A stretch of 64,000 bases of DNA, from the NCBI GenBank assembly GCA_011742915.1, contig JAAQTN010000005.1, positions 62,001-126,000 on the forward strand. The letters run 5' to 3'. A program made the position numbers and the translations under genes. This DNA comes from Billgrantia desiderata (GTDB taxonomy: Bacteria > Pseudomonadota > Gammaproteobacteria > Pseudomonadales > Halomonadaceae). Below the pieces are notes generated by a model. The model did no database searches and was not told the DNA's origin. It saw only the letters and a list, made by a program, of their open reading frames with translations. Positions 53,853 to 62,637 of this stretch are shown here, piece after piece. Every line of letters starts with the position of its first letter. Positions within the stretch are counted from its first letter, which is position 1.

Positions 53853-54059
53853 ATGTACGTATGTCTCTGCAAGGGCGTATCAGACCGCAAGATCCGCGAG
53901 ACCGTGGCGGACGGTGCGCGCAGCTGGCGTGAAGTCCAGCAGGAAACGGGCTGCGGCACCCAGTGCGGCAAGTGCGCTTCTGTGGGCAAGACCATCACCC
54001 GCGACGCCGTCACCGCTGAAGTCATGGCTTCCGCCAGCGACCTGGCTTACGCCGTATAG
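53853..54059 (+). CDS. bfd: Bacterioferritin-associated ferredoxin
   Basis: 68 residues starting MYVCLCKGVSDRKIRETVAD. The [2Fe-2S] ligands are in CLC and CGTQCGKC, the Bfd pattern. It reduces the ferric core of bacterioferritin so that iron is released. ATG 53853 is eight bases after GAGG; ATG 53847 is too close. A terminator and then bfr follow, so storage and release genes are adjacent but separately transcribed. Confidence 0.93.
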   Translation: MYVCLCKGVSDRKIRETVADGARSWREVQQETGCGTQCGKCASVGKTITRDAVTAEVMASASDLAYAV

Positions 54060-54129
54060 CGGCTCTCTTCTTCCCTCGCAGGCATCAGCCTGCCAGTGAC
54101 GCCAATCTTTCTCATTCTTGTTGTCATTG

Positions 54130-54159
54130 ATCCAACCTGCTGCTCCGGTTGGATTTTTT
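54130..54159 (+). terminator. Rho-independent terminator after bfd
   Basis: ATCCAACC (54130-54137), nine-base loop, GGTTGGAT (54147-54154), TTTTT. Confidence 0.92.
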
Positions 54160-54253
54160 GCGTGGTTGGCCGGATACTGCCTATCCTTAATGGATGAGCG
54201 TCACGTAACGACAAGGCAAGGCCCCAAGACCGACCGGAGAAGGGAGAAAGGCA

Positions 54254-54736
54254 ATGAAAGGCGATGCCAAGGTCATCGAGCACCTGAACAAGGCCCTCGG
54301 CAACGAGCTAGTGGCCATCAATCAGTACTTCCTGCATGCCAAGATGTACAAGGACTGGGGCCTCAAGGCGCTGGCCAAGTGGGAGTACGACGAATCCATC
54401 GACGAAATGAAGCATGCCGACAAGCTGATCGAGCGTATCCTGTTCCTCGAGGGCGTGCCCAACCTGCAGGATCTCGGCAAGCTGCACATCGGCGAGAACG
54501 TGCGCGAGATGCTCGAGAGCGATCTCAAGATCGAGCATGAAGGTCGTAACGATTACATCGAGGCCATCGCCTACTGCGAGCAGGTCAAGGACTACGTCTC
54601 CCGTGACCTGTTCCGCGAGATCCTGGCCGACGAAGAAGAGCACATCGACCATATCGAGACCGAGCTTGGCCTGATCGACAAGGTCGGCATCGAGAACTAC
54701 CTGCTGAAGCAGATGCAGGAAGCCGGCGACGAGTAA
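54254..54736 (+). CDS. bfr: Bacterioferritin
   Basis: 160 residues, 24-mer iron store. Ferroxidase ligands: Glu in LGNELVAIN, Glu and His in DEMKHAD, Glu in [10 protein letters not shown], Glu and His in DEEEHID. The heme-ligating Met52 is present (SIDEMKHA), so it is a heme-binding subunit. Preceded by AAGGGAGAAAGG. Probably works with Bfd encoded upstream. Confidence 0.96.
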   Translation: MKGDAKVIEHLNKALGNELVAINQYFLHAKMYKDWGLKALAKWEYDESIDEMKHADKLIERILFLEGVPNLQDLGKLHIGENVREMLESDLKIEHEGRNDYIEAIAYCEQVKDYVSRDLFREILADEEEHIDHIETELGLIDKVGIENYLLKQMQEAGDE

Positions 54737-54757
54737 CGACGGCTCCGCAAGGCTCCC

Positions 54758-54786
54758 ACGGCACCGACCCTCGTCGGTGCCGTTTT
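54758..54786 (+). terminator. Rho-independent terminator after bfr
   Basis: ACGGCACCGAC (54758-54768), loop CCTC, GTCGGTGCCGT (54773-54783), then TTT. Confidence 0.9.
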
Positions 54787-54873
54787 CTATTGGCTCCCAT
54801 GGGCCATTTCCCCTCCCCTGCGTTTACGCTGCGTTACCTGGCCTGTGCTGTTGCCGTTACCGATGAACTAAGC

Positions 54874-54952
54874 TGGTGCAAACGGTCCGCTTTGGTGCCA
54901 GCGCATGCCTCTGCCTGGTGCCATGACGGAGAGCCATGCCCCGACATGGCTC
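54874..54952 (+). promoter_or_regulatory. Candidate activator region for the ABC importer
   Basis: Three TGGTGC elements (54874-54879, 54893-54898, 54916-54921; the last two extend to TGGTGCCA) and a perfect inverted repeat GAGCCATG-CCCCGA-CATGGCTC (54931-54952). Upstream of a sigma-54 promoter these may be enhancer sites; TGGTGC is one half of the NtrC site but the other half is not clear. The rest of the 54787-55044 gap is featureless. Confidence 0.45.
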
Positions 54953-54987
54953 GCTGACCCCCAAAGCCGAAGTGGATTTGATGGCTT

Positions 54988-55003
54988 TGGCAGGCCGATT
55001 GCA
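54988..55003 (+). promoter_or_regulatory. Sigma-54 promoter of the ABC importer operon
   Basis: TGGCAGGCCGATTGCA matches TGGCACG-N4-TTGCA at every fixed position but one, with correct spacing. The ATG of the binding-protein gene is 42 bases downstream. Confidence 0.85.
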
Positions 55004-55044
55004 TAGAACAAGCACAACCAGAACGCATCGCGAGGGTGGCATTC

Positions 55045-56088
55045 ATGAGTCGTCAACTTACCGCCGGCCTGTTGGCCGGTGCATTGGGCCTGTCTCTGCT
55101 CGGCACCGCCGTGGCCCAGGCGGATGAAACCCGTATTCGCTTCCAGCTCGACTGGCGCTTCGAAGGGCCTTCGGCACCCTTCCTGATGGCGGTGGAGCGC
55201 GGCTATTTCGCCGCCGAGGGGCTCAACGTGCAGATCGACTCCGGCAGCGGCTCCGCCGGCGCCATCAACCGGGTCGCCTCGGGGGCCTACGAGATGGGCT
55301 TCGGCGATCTCAATGCATTGGTGGAGTTTCTTGCCGAGAACCCAGACGGCCCGGGCATCCAGGGGGTCTACGTGGTCTACGACGGCACGCCGGCCTCGGT
55401 GCTGGCGCGCAAGGATCGCGGCATCGAGTCGCCGGCGGACCTGGCCGGCAAGGCGCTCGCCGCCCCGGCCTTCGATACCGGCTACCGGGCCTGGGGCATC
55501 TTCGCCGCCGCCAACGACCTCGAGGCCGGGGCCGTCGAATGGCAGAACGTCGACCCCGCGCTGCGCGAGACGCTGCTGGTCCGCGGCGACGTGGATGCCA
55601 TCACCGGCTTCTACTTCACCAGCCTGCTCAATCTGGAAGGCCGTGGCATGAGCGAGGAGCAGCTCACCATCATGCCGTTCCCGGACTACGGCGTGCCGCT
55701 CTACGGCAACGCCATCATTGCCAGTGAAGCGTTCTCCGAGGCCAACCCCGAGGCAGTAGAGGGTTTCCTGCGCGCCTTCAACCGCGCCCTGGCGGAGACC
55801 CTGGCCGACCCCGAGGGGGCCATCGAGTACGTGCGTAACCGCGACGCGCTGATCGACGTGGAGATGGAGACGCGTCGGCTCAAGCTTGCCATCGACAGCG
55901 TCATCGACACCGAAGAGGCACGCGCCAACGGCGCCGGCGACGTGGACGAGCAGCGCCTGCGCGAGGCCATCCAACTGGTGGCGGACGCCTACGACCTGCC
56001 TTCGGTGCCCGAGCCCGAGCGGGTCTTCACCTCGCGCTTCCTGCCGCCGCAGGAGGAGCGCATGATCTTCCCCGAACGCGCGGAGTGA
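55045..56088 (+). CDS. ABC importer substrate-binding protein, NMT1/THI5-like
   Basis: 347 residues with signal peptide ending GTAVAQA. NMT1-family fold: FQLDWRFEGPSAPFLMAVER, GYFAAEGLNVQIDSGSGSAG, RVASGAYEMGFGDLNALVEF, PALRETLLVRGDVDAITGFY. Family members bind pyrimidine (HMP), nitrate, sulfonate or other nitrogen compounds; the ligand is not readable. GAGGG is eight bases before ATG 55045. A sigma-54 promoter suggests nitrogen-limited expression. Confidence 0.9.
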   Translation: MSRQLTAGLLAGALGLSLLGTAVAQADETRIRFQLDWRFEGPSAPFLMAVERGYFAAEGLNVQIDSGSGSAGAINRVASGAYEMGFGDLNALVEFLAENPDGPGIQGVYVVYDGTPASVLARKDRGIESPADLAGKALAAPAFDTGYRAWGIFAAANDLEAGAVEWQNVDPALRETLLVRGDVDAITGFYFTSLLNLEGRGMSEEQLTIMPFPDYGVPLYGNAIIASEAFSEANPEAVEGFLRAFNRALAETLADPEGAIEYVRNRDALIDVEMETRRLKLAIDSVIDTEEARANGAGDVDEQRLREAIQLVADAYDLPSVPEPERVFTSRFLPPQEERMIFPERAE

Positions 56089-56882
56089 CGGCTTTGGCAG
56101 ACTCCACGCCCTTCGTCGACTTCGACCGGGTCAGCCTGGCTTACGACGACTCCGGCAATGCCATCGAGGACATCTCGCTCTCCATCCGGGAGGGCGAGTT
56201 CGTTGCCTTCGTCGGCCCCTCCGGCTGCGGCAAGTCGACCTTCATGAAGCTGTGTACCGGGCTGCATGCGCCCACCGCCGGCAGCGTGCAGGTGGACGGC
56301 GCCGCGGTGGGCGGGCCGCTGAAGATCTGCGGTATGGCGTTCCAGAGCGCCAATCTGCTGCCCTGGCGTACCACGCTGGACAACGTGCTGCTGCCGCTGG
56401 AGATCGTCAAACCCTATCGCTCGCAGTTTCGCAAGCGACGCGCGGAGTTCGTCGGTTGGGCCCGCGACCTGCTGTGCACGGTGGGGCTCGAGGGCTACGA
56501 GGACCAGTACCCCTGGCAGCTCTCCGGTGGCATGCAGCAGCGCGCCTCGATCTGCCGCGCGCTGATCCACCGTCCGCGCCTGCTGATGCTTGACGAGCCC
56601 TTCGGCGCGCTGGACGCCTTCACCCGCGAGGAGCTGTGGTGCGTGCTGCGCGATCTGTGGGAGGCCCAGCGCTTCACCGTGGTGCTGGTGACCCACGACC
56701 TGCGCGAGGCGGCGTTCCTGGCCGACACCGTCTACGTCATGAGCCGGCGCCCGGGGCGCATCATCGAACGCCGCGAGATCGATCTGCCGCGCCCCCGCGA
56801 GCTGGCGGTCACCTACGAGAAGCCCTTCATCGATCTGGTGCAGCAGCTGCGCAACCTGATCGGCGACATCCGCAGTGCCTGA
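56085..56882 (+). CDS. ABC importer ATP-binding protein
   Basis: 265 residues. Walker A GPSGCGKST, Q-loop FQSANLLPWRT, signature LSGGMQQR, Walker B LLMLDEPFGALD, His switch VTHDLREAA. Nitrate/sulfonate/taurine-type ATPase. Begins with GTG in a four-base overlap with the binding-protein gene; a TTG at 56094 is possible. Energises import with the permease that follows. Confidence 0.93.
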   Translation: MTALADSTPFVDFDRVSLAYDDSGNAIEDISLSIREGEFVAFVGPSGCGKSTFMKLCTGLHAPTAGSVQVDGAAVGGPLKICGMAFQSANLLPWRTTLDNVLLPLEIVKPYRSQFRKRRAEFVGWARDLLCTVGLEGYEDQYPWQLSGGMQQRASICRALIHRPRLLMLDEPFGALDAFTREELWCVLRDLWEAQRFTVVLVTHDLREAAFLADTVYVMSRRPGRIIERREIDLPRPRELAVTYEKPFIDLVQQLRNLIGDIRSA

Positions 56883-56891
56883 GGAGCGAGC

Positions 56892-57659
56892 ATGAACAAC
56901 AACGACAAGCTGCGCGAGCGGCTGGCGCCCTGGGTCGCGGTGCTGGCGCTGGTGGCGATCTGGGAGGTCAGCGTGCGCCTGCTGCAGGTGCCGGAGTTCA
57001 TCTTTCCCAGCGCCTCGGCCACCGCCCAGGCGCTGGTGACCTTTGCCGGGCCCATCGGCATGCACTCCTGGCAGACCCTGTGGACCACCTTGGCGGGGTT
57101 CGCTTTGGGCGTGGCGGTGGGGCTGGCGCTGGGCTTCGTCATCGGCTCCTCGCGCTTTCTCTACCACGCCTGCTATCCACTGCTGGTGGGCTTCAATGCC
57201 ATTCCCAAGGTGGCCTTCGTGCCGATCCTGGTGGTGTGGTTCGGCATCGGCTCGGTGCCGGCGATCCTCACCGCCTTTCTGATCTGCTTCTTTCCCATCG
57301 TAGTCAACGTGGCCACCGGGCTCGCCACCCTGGAGCCGGAAATGGAGGATGTGCTGCGGGTACTCGGCGCAAGGCGCATCGACGTGCTGCTCAAGGTGGG
57401 GCTGCCGCGCTCGTTGCCCTACTTCTTCGCCTCGCTGAAGATCGCCATCACTCTGGCCTTCGTCGGCACCGTGGTCTCCGAGACGGTGGCGTCGAACCAG
57501 GGCATCGGCTACCTGATGATGAGCGCCGGCTCGCAGATGCGCATGGCGCTGGTGTTCGCCGGCCTGATCGTGATCAGCGCCATGGCCATGGTCATGTACG
57601 AGCTGTTTGCGTTACTGGAGAAGCGGATGACGGGGTGGGCGCATCGAGGCCAGCGCTAG
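56892..57659 (+). CDS. ABC importer permease
   Basis: 255 residues, about six membrane helices. The cytoplasmic EAA loop is in EPEMEDVLRVLGARRIDVLL, contacting the ATPase. Starts nine bases after the ATPase stop. Third gene of the operon; its stop overlaps the opposed DUF1653 gene. Confidence 0.93.
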   Translation: MNNNDKLRERLAPWVAVLALVAIWEVSVRLLQVPEFIFPSASATAQALVTFAGPIGMHSWQTLWTTLAGFALGVAVGLALGFVIGSSRFLYHACYPLLVGFNAIPKVAFVPILVVWFGIGSVPAILTAFLICFFPIVVNVATGLATLEPEMEDVLRVLGARRIDVLLKVGLPRSLPYFFASLKIAITLAFVGTVVSETVASNQGIGYLMMSAGSQMRMALVFAGLIVISAMAMVMYELFALLEKRMTGWAHRGQR

Positions 57660-57880
57660 AACGCTTTCTCCAGGTCGAAGCGCGGCACCGGTTCGCCGCG
57701 CACCTCGACGGTCTCGGTGAACATGGCGAGCGGGCGGACCCACAGGCCGTAGTCGCCGTACAGCGCGCGATACACTACCAGGGGCTCTTCGGTTTCGCTG
57801 TGATGAGCGACGCCGATCACCTCGTAGCGGTTGCCCTTGTAGTGACTGTAGATGCCGGGAACGGGGTGGGGGTGGGTCAT
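57656..57880 (-). CDS. DUF1653 protein
   Basis: 74 residues: PVPGIYSHYKGNRYEVIGVA, HHSETEEPLVVYRALYGDYG, LWVRPLAMFTETVEV, the full DUF1653 domain, a small beta-barrel of unknown role. ATG 57880 gives the usual N-terminus; a longer reading adds only low-complexity sequence. Downstream of tcdA on the same strand. Confidence 0.88.
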   Translation of the reverse strand: MTHPHPVPGIYSHYKGNRYEVIGVAHHSETEEPLVVYRALYGDYGLWVRPLAMFTETVEVRGEPVPRFDLEKAF

Positions 57881-57911
57881 CGCGCAGGGCTCCAGTTCAG
57901 GGTCGTTATCG

Positions 57912-58748
57912 TTATCGGTCGCCGCTTTCGGCAGCGCGCTTTGCCAGGCGGGCCAGCACCCGTGAGGCGGCCACGAAGCCGAAGCCGCCGGTGACGAAGG
58001 TGGCCGCACCCACGCCGGAGGCGCAGTCGAGGCGGGTCGATTCCCCGGCGCCGGGTTTCTGCAGGCAGACCTCGCCGTCGGCGCCGGGGTAGATCAGCTG
58101 TTCGTCAGAATAGACGCATTCCACCGAGAAGCGACGCTTGGGGTTGCGTGAGAAGCCGTAATCCCGGCGCAGCCGGGCGCGCACCTTGGCCAGCAGCGGG
58201 TCGTGCTCGGTGCGCGCCAGGTCCGCCACCTTGATGCGGGTGGGGTCTTGCTGCCCGCCGGCGGCACCGGCCACGACGATGGGCAGCTTGCGCCGCTTGC
58301 ACCAGGCGATCAGCGCGGCCTTGGCCACCACGCTGTCGATGGCGTCGACCACGTAGTCGGCATCCTCGGGAATGCGCTGGGCCAGGTTGCCCGGCGTGAC
58401 GAAGGCCGTGTCGGCGACGACCTGAATGCTGGGCTGGATCGCCCGGCAGCGCTCGGCCAGCACATCGACCTTGGGCCGGCCGATGTTGCCATCCAGGGCG
58501 GGAAGTTGGCGGTTGACGTTGGACACGCAGACGTCGTCGAGATCGATCAGGGTGAGGCGGCCGATTCCCGAGCGCGCCAGTGCTTCTACCGTCCAACTGC
58601 CGACACCACCCACGCCGACCACGACGACGTGGGCCTGACGAAAGTAGTCGAGCGCACGGGCGCCGTAGAGTCGCCGAATTCCACCGAAGCGGAAATCGTA
58701 GTCGTCCTGGGCCGGGGCGGCTTCCTGCGGTGGCAATGGGGCGGTCAT
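57912..58748 (-). CDS. tcdA: tRNA threonylcarbamoyladenosine dehydratase
   Basis: 278 residues, E1-like/ThiF fold. Nucleotide motif VVVGVGGVGSWTVEALARSG and IDLDDVCVSNVNRQLPAL, with VECVYSDEQ. Makes cyclic t6A (ct6A) at tRNA position 37, ATP-dependent. Followed by the DUF1653 gene; truC is 36 bases upstream on the same strand. Confidence 0.94.
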   Translation of the reverse strand: MTAPLPPQEAAPAQDDYDFRFGGIRRLYGARALDYFRQAHVVVVGVGGVGSWTVEALARSGIGRLTLIDLDDVCVSNVNRQLPALDGNIGRPKVDVLAERCRAIQPSIQVVADTAFVTPGNLAQRIPEDADYVVDAIDSVVAKAALIAWCKRRKLPIVVAGAAGGQQDPTRIKVADLARTEHDPLLAKVRARLRRDYGFSRNPKRRFSVECVYSDEQLIYPGADGEVCLQKPGAGESTRLDCASGVGAATFVTGGFGFVAASRVLARLAKRAAESGDR

Positions 58749-58784
58749 GTCGGCGTCTTGAAACTCCGGTTGGTGGCGGTGGTG

Positions 58785-59549
58785 TCAGGCTAGGGAGAGC
58801 GGCGCTTCGGAGCAACCTGCCTGGTCGGTAGGCAGGTGGCCAGCCCAGCCGAAATGCTGGAACAGGGTCGTCATGGCGGCGTCCAGGCTACAGCTCAAGG
58901 TCAGGCAGCGCCCCGTGACGGGATGTTCAAAGCTCAAGCCGACGGCCGCCAGCAGCAGCCGCGGGCAGCCCAGGCGCTCGGCGAAGAAGCGGTTGTGGTT
59001 GCCCTTGCCGTGCTTGGCGTCGCCGATGATTGGGTAGCCGCGCCGTGACAGGTGGCGCCGGATCTGGTGGCGGCGGCCGGTCAGCGGGCGCACCTCCATC
59101 AGGGAGTAGCGGCTGCTGGGATAGCGGTCCACCTGCACCGGCAGCTCGACGCTGTCCAGCCGCTTCACTTCGGTGAGGGCTTCGAGCGCCGGCATCTCCG
59201 CCTTGGGCCGGCTGCCATCCTCCTCGCGCAGGGCGTAATCGAGCCACTCTTGTGCGGGGCCGACGCCGCGCACCACCGCCAGATAGCGCTTGGCGGCCCG
59301 GCGTTCGGTGAAGATCTCGCCCAGGCGTGCAGCGATGTCCGAATTCAGAGCGAACACCATCACGCCCGAGGTGGGGCGATCCAGTCGATGTACCGGATAG
59401 ACGCGCTGGCCGAGCTGATCGCGCAGGCGTTGCAGCAGGAACTCGCGCTCGCCGCCCGCCAGCTTGGAGCGGTGCACCAGCAGGCCCGCCGGCTTGTGCA
59501 CCGCGACCAGGTGCTCGTCCCGGTAGAGAAGGCTCAGAGGGTTCGTCAT
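58785..59549 (-). CDS. truC: tRNA pseudouridine synthase TruC
   Basis: 254 residues from MTNPLSLLYRDEHLVAVHKP. RluA-family catalytic motif HRLDRPTSGVMVFA (Asp), then GRRHQIRRHL. The short form, without an S4 domain, fits TruC, which makes pseudouridine 65 in tRNA-Ile and tRNA-Asp. Lies next to another tRNA-modification gene, tcdA. Confidence 0.9.
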   Translation of the reverse strand: MTNPLSLLYRDEHLVAVHKPAGLLVHRSKLAGGEREFLLQRLRDQLGQRVYPVHRLDRPTSGVMVFALNSDIAARLGEIFTERRAAKRYLAVVRGVGPAQEWLDYALREEDGSRPKAEMPALEALTEVKRLDSVELPVQVDRYPSSRYSLMEVRPLTGRRHQIRRHLSRRGYPIIGDAKHGKGNHNRFFAERLGCPRLLLAAVGLSFEHPVTGRCLTLSCSLDAAMTTLFQHFGWAGHLPTDQAGCSEAPLSLA

Positions 59550-59633
59550 GACGGCCCGGTTCGGCAACGAAAGGCCGCTATTGTCGCCTTGGCCAATGCC
59601 CTTGTCACCCCGAGTTGCGGCTGGCTGCCTCGC

Positions 59634-60932
59634 TCACTCGCTGTCCTGACAGTTGCCGCGCAGCTCGATGGCGTGGGCGATGCGCTCGATGCCTTGGCGA
59701 TACGCCGCCCGGCGATAGGAGATCTCCTCCTGTTCGGCGCGCTCGAAGACCAGTTCGCTCTGGCGTTCGAGGTGCTCGGCCAGCCGCCGATTGATCTCCT
59801 CCTCCGGCCAGCGCTCGCCGCTACGATTCTGCACCCACTCGTAGTAGCTGACGATGACGCCGCCAGTGTTGGCCAGCACGTCGGGCAGTACCGGCACGCC
59901 GCGCTCCTCGAGCCGTTCGTCGGCACGGCTACTGACCGGCCCGTTGGCGATCTCGAGCAGCGCGCCGGCCTTGACCTGATCGACGTTGTCTTCATGCACC
60001 TGATTCTCCAGTGCCGCCAGCGCCAGGACGTCTACCTCCAGGGTGAGCAGCTCGTCGCGATCGAGCTTCTCAACGTCCTCGGCAATGCACACAGAATCGT
60101 CGCAGTAAACCATCTCGTGCAGCCGCATATTGCGCTGCTTCTGCTCCATGATGGCGTCAGGATCGAGGCCTTCCTCGCTGTAGATGGCGCCTTTGGAGTC
60201 GGACACCGCAACGATGCGATAGCCCTGATCGTGGGCCAGACGGGCAAAGTGATAGGCGGCATTGCCGAAACCCTGAATGGCCACCGTGGTCTCCTCGGGC
60301 TTGCGCTTCTCGCGCGCTGCCCACAGGTCGAGCACGTGCAGGGCGCCGCGTCCGGTGGCGGCCACACGACCCAGCGACCCGCCCAGCTCGGGAGGCTTGC
60401 CGGTAATCGCGGCGGGCACCTTGCCGCGGGCCAAATGATCGAACTCGTCGGCCATCCAGCCCATCACCGTGGCGTTGGTGTTTACGTCCGGTGCGGGAAT
60501 GTCGCGGTCGGGTCCCATGATGTCGGCGATGGCGCGAACGTAGCCCCGGGCCAGTCGTTCCAGCTCCAGCTTCGACAGCTGCTTGGGGTCCACCTTCACG
60601 CCGCCCTTGCCGCCGCCGTAGGGCAGGTCGACCACGGCGCACTTCACCGCCATCCAGAAGCTGAGGGTGGTCACTTCCTCCTGATTGACGTCGGGATGAA
60701 AGCGAATGCCGCCCTTGGCCGGCCCCAGCGTCGTGTTGTACTGCACCCGCCAGCCGGGAAAGACCTTGAGACTGCCATCGTCCATGCGCACCGGTACGCT
60801 GACCTGCAGCGAGAGGGTGGGTTGCATCAGCCGCTCCCTGGCATCGCCCTGGATGTCGATGGCTTGGCACACTTCCTCGAGGCGCGAACGCGCATCGTCG
60901 AACAGGTTGGCATGCTCCGTTTGCCCGGACAT
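59634..60932 (-). CDS. Glutamate dehydrogenase (Glu/Leu/Phe/Val family)
   Basis: 432 residues from MSGQTEHANLFDDARSRLEE. Substrate/catalytic Lys residues in GPAKGGIRFHPDVN and DLPYGGGKGGVKVD; Rossmann motif TVAIQGFGNAAYHFA. Size and motifs fit a hexameric Glu dehydrogenase. GGAGGA at seven bases sets ATG 60932; an upstream reading from 61073 has no support. Divergent from the ferric reductase-like gene. Confidence 0.92.
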   Translation of the reverse strand: MSGQTEHANLFDDARSRLEEVCQAIDIQGDARERLMQPTLSLQVSVPVRMDDGSLKVFPGWRVQYNTTLGPAKGGIRFHPDVNQEEVTTLSFWMAVKCAVVDLPYGGGKGGVKVDPKQLSKLELERLARGYVRAIADIMGPDRDIPAPDVNTNATVMGWMADEFDHLARGKVPAAITGKPPELGGSLGRVAATGRGALHVLDLWAAREKRKPEETTVAIQGFGNAAYHFARLAHDQGYRIVAVSDSKGAIYSEEGLDPDAIMEQKQRNMRLHEMVYCDDSVCIAEDVEKLDRDELLTLEVDVLALAALENQVHEDNVDQVKAGALLEIANGPVSSRADERLEERGVPVLPDVLANTGGVIVSYYEWVQNRSGERWPEEEINRRLAEHLERQSELVFERAEQEEISYRRAAYRQGIERIAHAIELRGNCQDSE

Positions 60933-61083
60933 CGGCTTCCTCCTGATGATGTGACCTGTCGTTGCCTGATTCAGCGTAGCAGCATCGGCTGGGATGTGAG
61001 CCAAGGACGCCAGAACATAAAGCTTCAAACGGTTACATGCTGAAGCACTATCTTGAGCAGGAGATTCGGACAAGGAGGTTGGT

Positions 61084-62403
61084 GTGAGTCGATTGGCCCG
61101 AAGCGCGCTGCTCTGGTGCGGTGGCTATCTGCTGTTGGTTCTGCTGCCCCTCGGTATCGCCGTTGTCGTCCGGCCCGACGAAACGCGGGAATTCGGTGCC
61201 GAGTTCGGTGCCCTGCTGGGACTGCTGGCGCTCGGAGTGCTGGCCGGTCAGGCGGTGATCTCGGGGCGGCATCGCTGGTTCGCCGAAGCGGTCGGCCACG
61301 ACAACATCCTGCAATTCCACCGCCAGACCGGCATCTTTGCGCTGCTGCTGGTGCTGGCCCATCCGCTGGCGATGATCGCCACCCGCCCCGGCTGGATCGA
61401 GTATCTCGACCCCCGCGAGGAGACCCTGCGCGCCATCACCCTGATACTGTTGGTGCTGGCCACGCTTTTGCTGGTGGCAAGCTCGCTGTGGCGAACGCGG
61501 TTCGGGCTCTCCTACGAGTGGTGGCGGGCTCTGCACGGCGGGCTGTCGCTTTTCGTCGTCGCCGGTGGCCTGGGCCATGCGGTCATGGTGCAGCACTACA
61601 CGGAAGGCATCTTCACGACGCTGCTGCTGGGCGCGGTGGTGGGGCTTGCGCTGCTGCTGGTGGTCGAATCGCGCCTGCTGAGGCCGTGGCGGCTACGCAA
61701 GCGCCCCTGGACGGTGGTGGACAACCAGCAGGAGCGTGGCGATGCGGCGACCCTGACGCTGCAGGCCGAAGGAGACCATCGGCTCGATTTCGCCCCGGGG
61801 CAGTTCTTCTGGATCACCCTGGGCGAGACGCCGTTCTCGCTGCAGCAGCACCCCTTCTCGGTGGCCTCGTCCAGCGCAGACGGCAAGCGCTTCGCGTTCA
61901 CGGCCAAGCGCCTGGGCGACTTCACCAATACGCTCCCCGAGGTACCGCCGGGCACGCGTGTCTTCGTCGAAGGCCCCTATGGCGCCTTCATACCCGAACC
62001 GGACAATGCCTCCGGTGCGGTACTCATCGCCGGAGGCATCGGCGTCACGCCGATCATGAGCATCCTGCGCTCGCTGCGTGACCAGGGCGACACCCGGCCG
62101 CTGTGGCTGCTCTATGCCAACAAGACCTGGGAGGACGCCACCTTTCGCGACGAACTGGCCGAGCTGGAGCAGGTTCTCGATCTCGACGTAATTCATGTCA
62201 TCAGCGATCCCGAACCCGAATGGAAAGGGGAGCGCGGCAAGATCGACGAAGCGCTGGTGAGGCGCCGCCTGCCCCCGGACGACGGCCGCCGCGAGTACTT
62301 CATCTGCGGCCCCGAACCGCTGATGAATGCCGCGGAGAAAGCGTTGCTCGCGCAAGGCGCGGCGGCCACGCGGATCTATTCCGACCGCTTCGACATCGTC
62401 TAG
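61084..62403 (+). CDS. Ferric reductase-like transmembrane oxidoreductase
   Basis: 439 residues. Membrane domain with about six helices carrying paired histidines (HDNILQFHRQTGIFALLL, LAHPLAMI, ALHGGLSLFVVAGGLGHAVM) for two b hemes; FAD segment QQHPFSVASS; NAD(P) segment GGIGVTPIMSILRSLR and CGPEPLM at the end. Moves electrons from NAD(P)H across the membrane, to ferric iron or another acceptor. GTG 61084 follows AGGAGG. A 32-residue membrane peptide gene follows. Confidence 0.9.
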   Translation: MSRLARSALLWCGGYLLLVLLPLGIAVVVRPDETREFGAEFGALLGLLALGVLAGQAVISGRHRWFAEAVGHDNILQFHRQTGIFALLLVLAHPLAMIATRPGWIEYLDPREETLRAITLILLVLATLLLVASSLWRTRFGLSYEWWRALHGGLSLFVVAGGLGHAVMVQHYTEGIFTTLLLGAVVGLALLLVVESRLLRPWRLRKRPWTVVDNQQERGDAATLTLQAEGDHRLDFAPGQFFWITLGETPFSLQQHPFSVASSSADGKRFAFTAKRLGDFTNTLPEVPPGTRVFVEGPYGAFIPEPDNASGAVLIAGGIGVTPIMSILRSLRDQGDTRPLWLLYANKTWEDATFRDELAELEQVLDLDVIHVISDPEPEWKGERGKIDEALVRRRLPPDDGRREYFICGPEPLMNAAEKALLAQGAAATRIYSDRFDIV

Positions 62404-62429
62404 CAGAGCGCATCGTTGAGGAGGGAAGC

Positions 62430-62528
62430 ATGCTGCATGTCATCGCCAAATGGGCCGGCAGCGTAGTCAGCGGGCTGCTGTTGCTGATCGTGGTGCTGCT
62501 GGCGCTATGGTTGGCAGGTCGGCTCTGA
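62430..62528 (+). CDS. Small single-pass membrane protein, 32 residues
   Basis: MLHVIAKWAGSVVSGLLLLI continuing VVLLALWLAGRL. One hydrophobic helix, almost the whole length. GAGGAGGGAAGC provides a strong ribosome-binding site, which argues for real translation. 26 bases after the ferric-reductase gene, so probably an operon partner or subunit of that protein. No family recognised. Confidence 0.65.
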   Translation: MLHVIAKWAGSVVSGLLLLIVVLLALWLAGRL

Positions 62529-62637
62529 GGGAGTGAGCTTGATGGGCCGAGCAGGGCCTGGCGCGTGACGATGGGGGCTGGCCATGAAGCATGGTGCTCG
62601 GGCATGATCGGATTTTCTCCCTGACCGTGAGGCTCCC

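Noticed and set aside
54787..55044. TPP riboswitch ahead of the NMT1-type importer
   Set aside because: No CUGAGA-type core; a sigma-54 promoter is present 42 bases before the gene, leaving no room.
59052..61043. 663-codon open frame antisense to truC and glutamate dehydrogenase
   Set aside because: Mirror of real genes.
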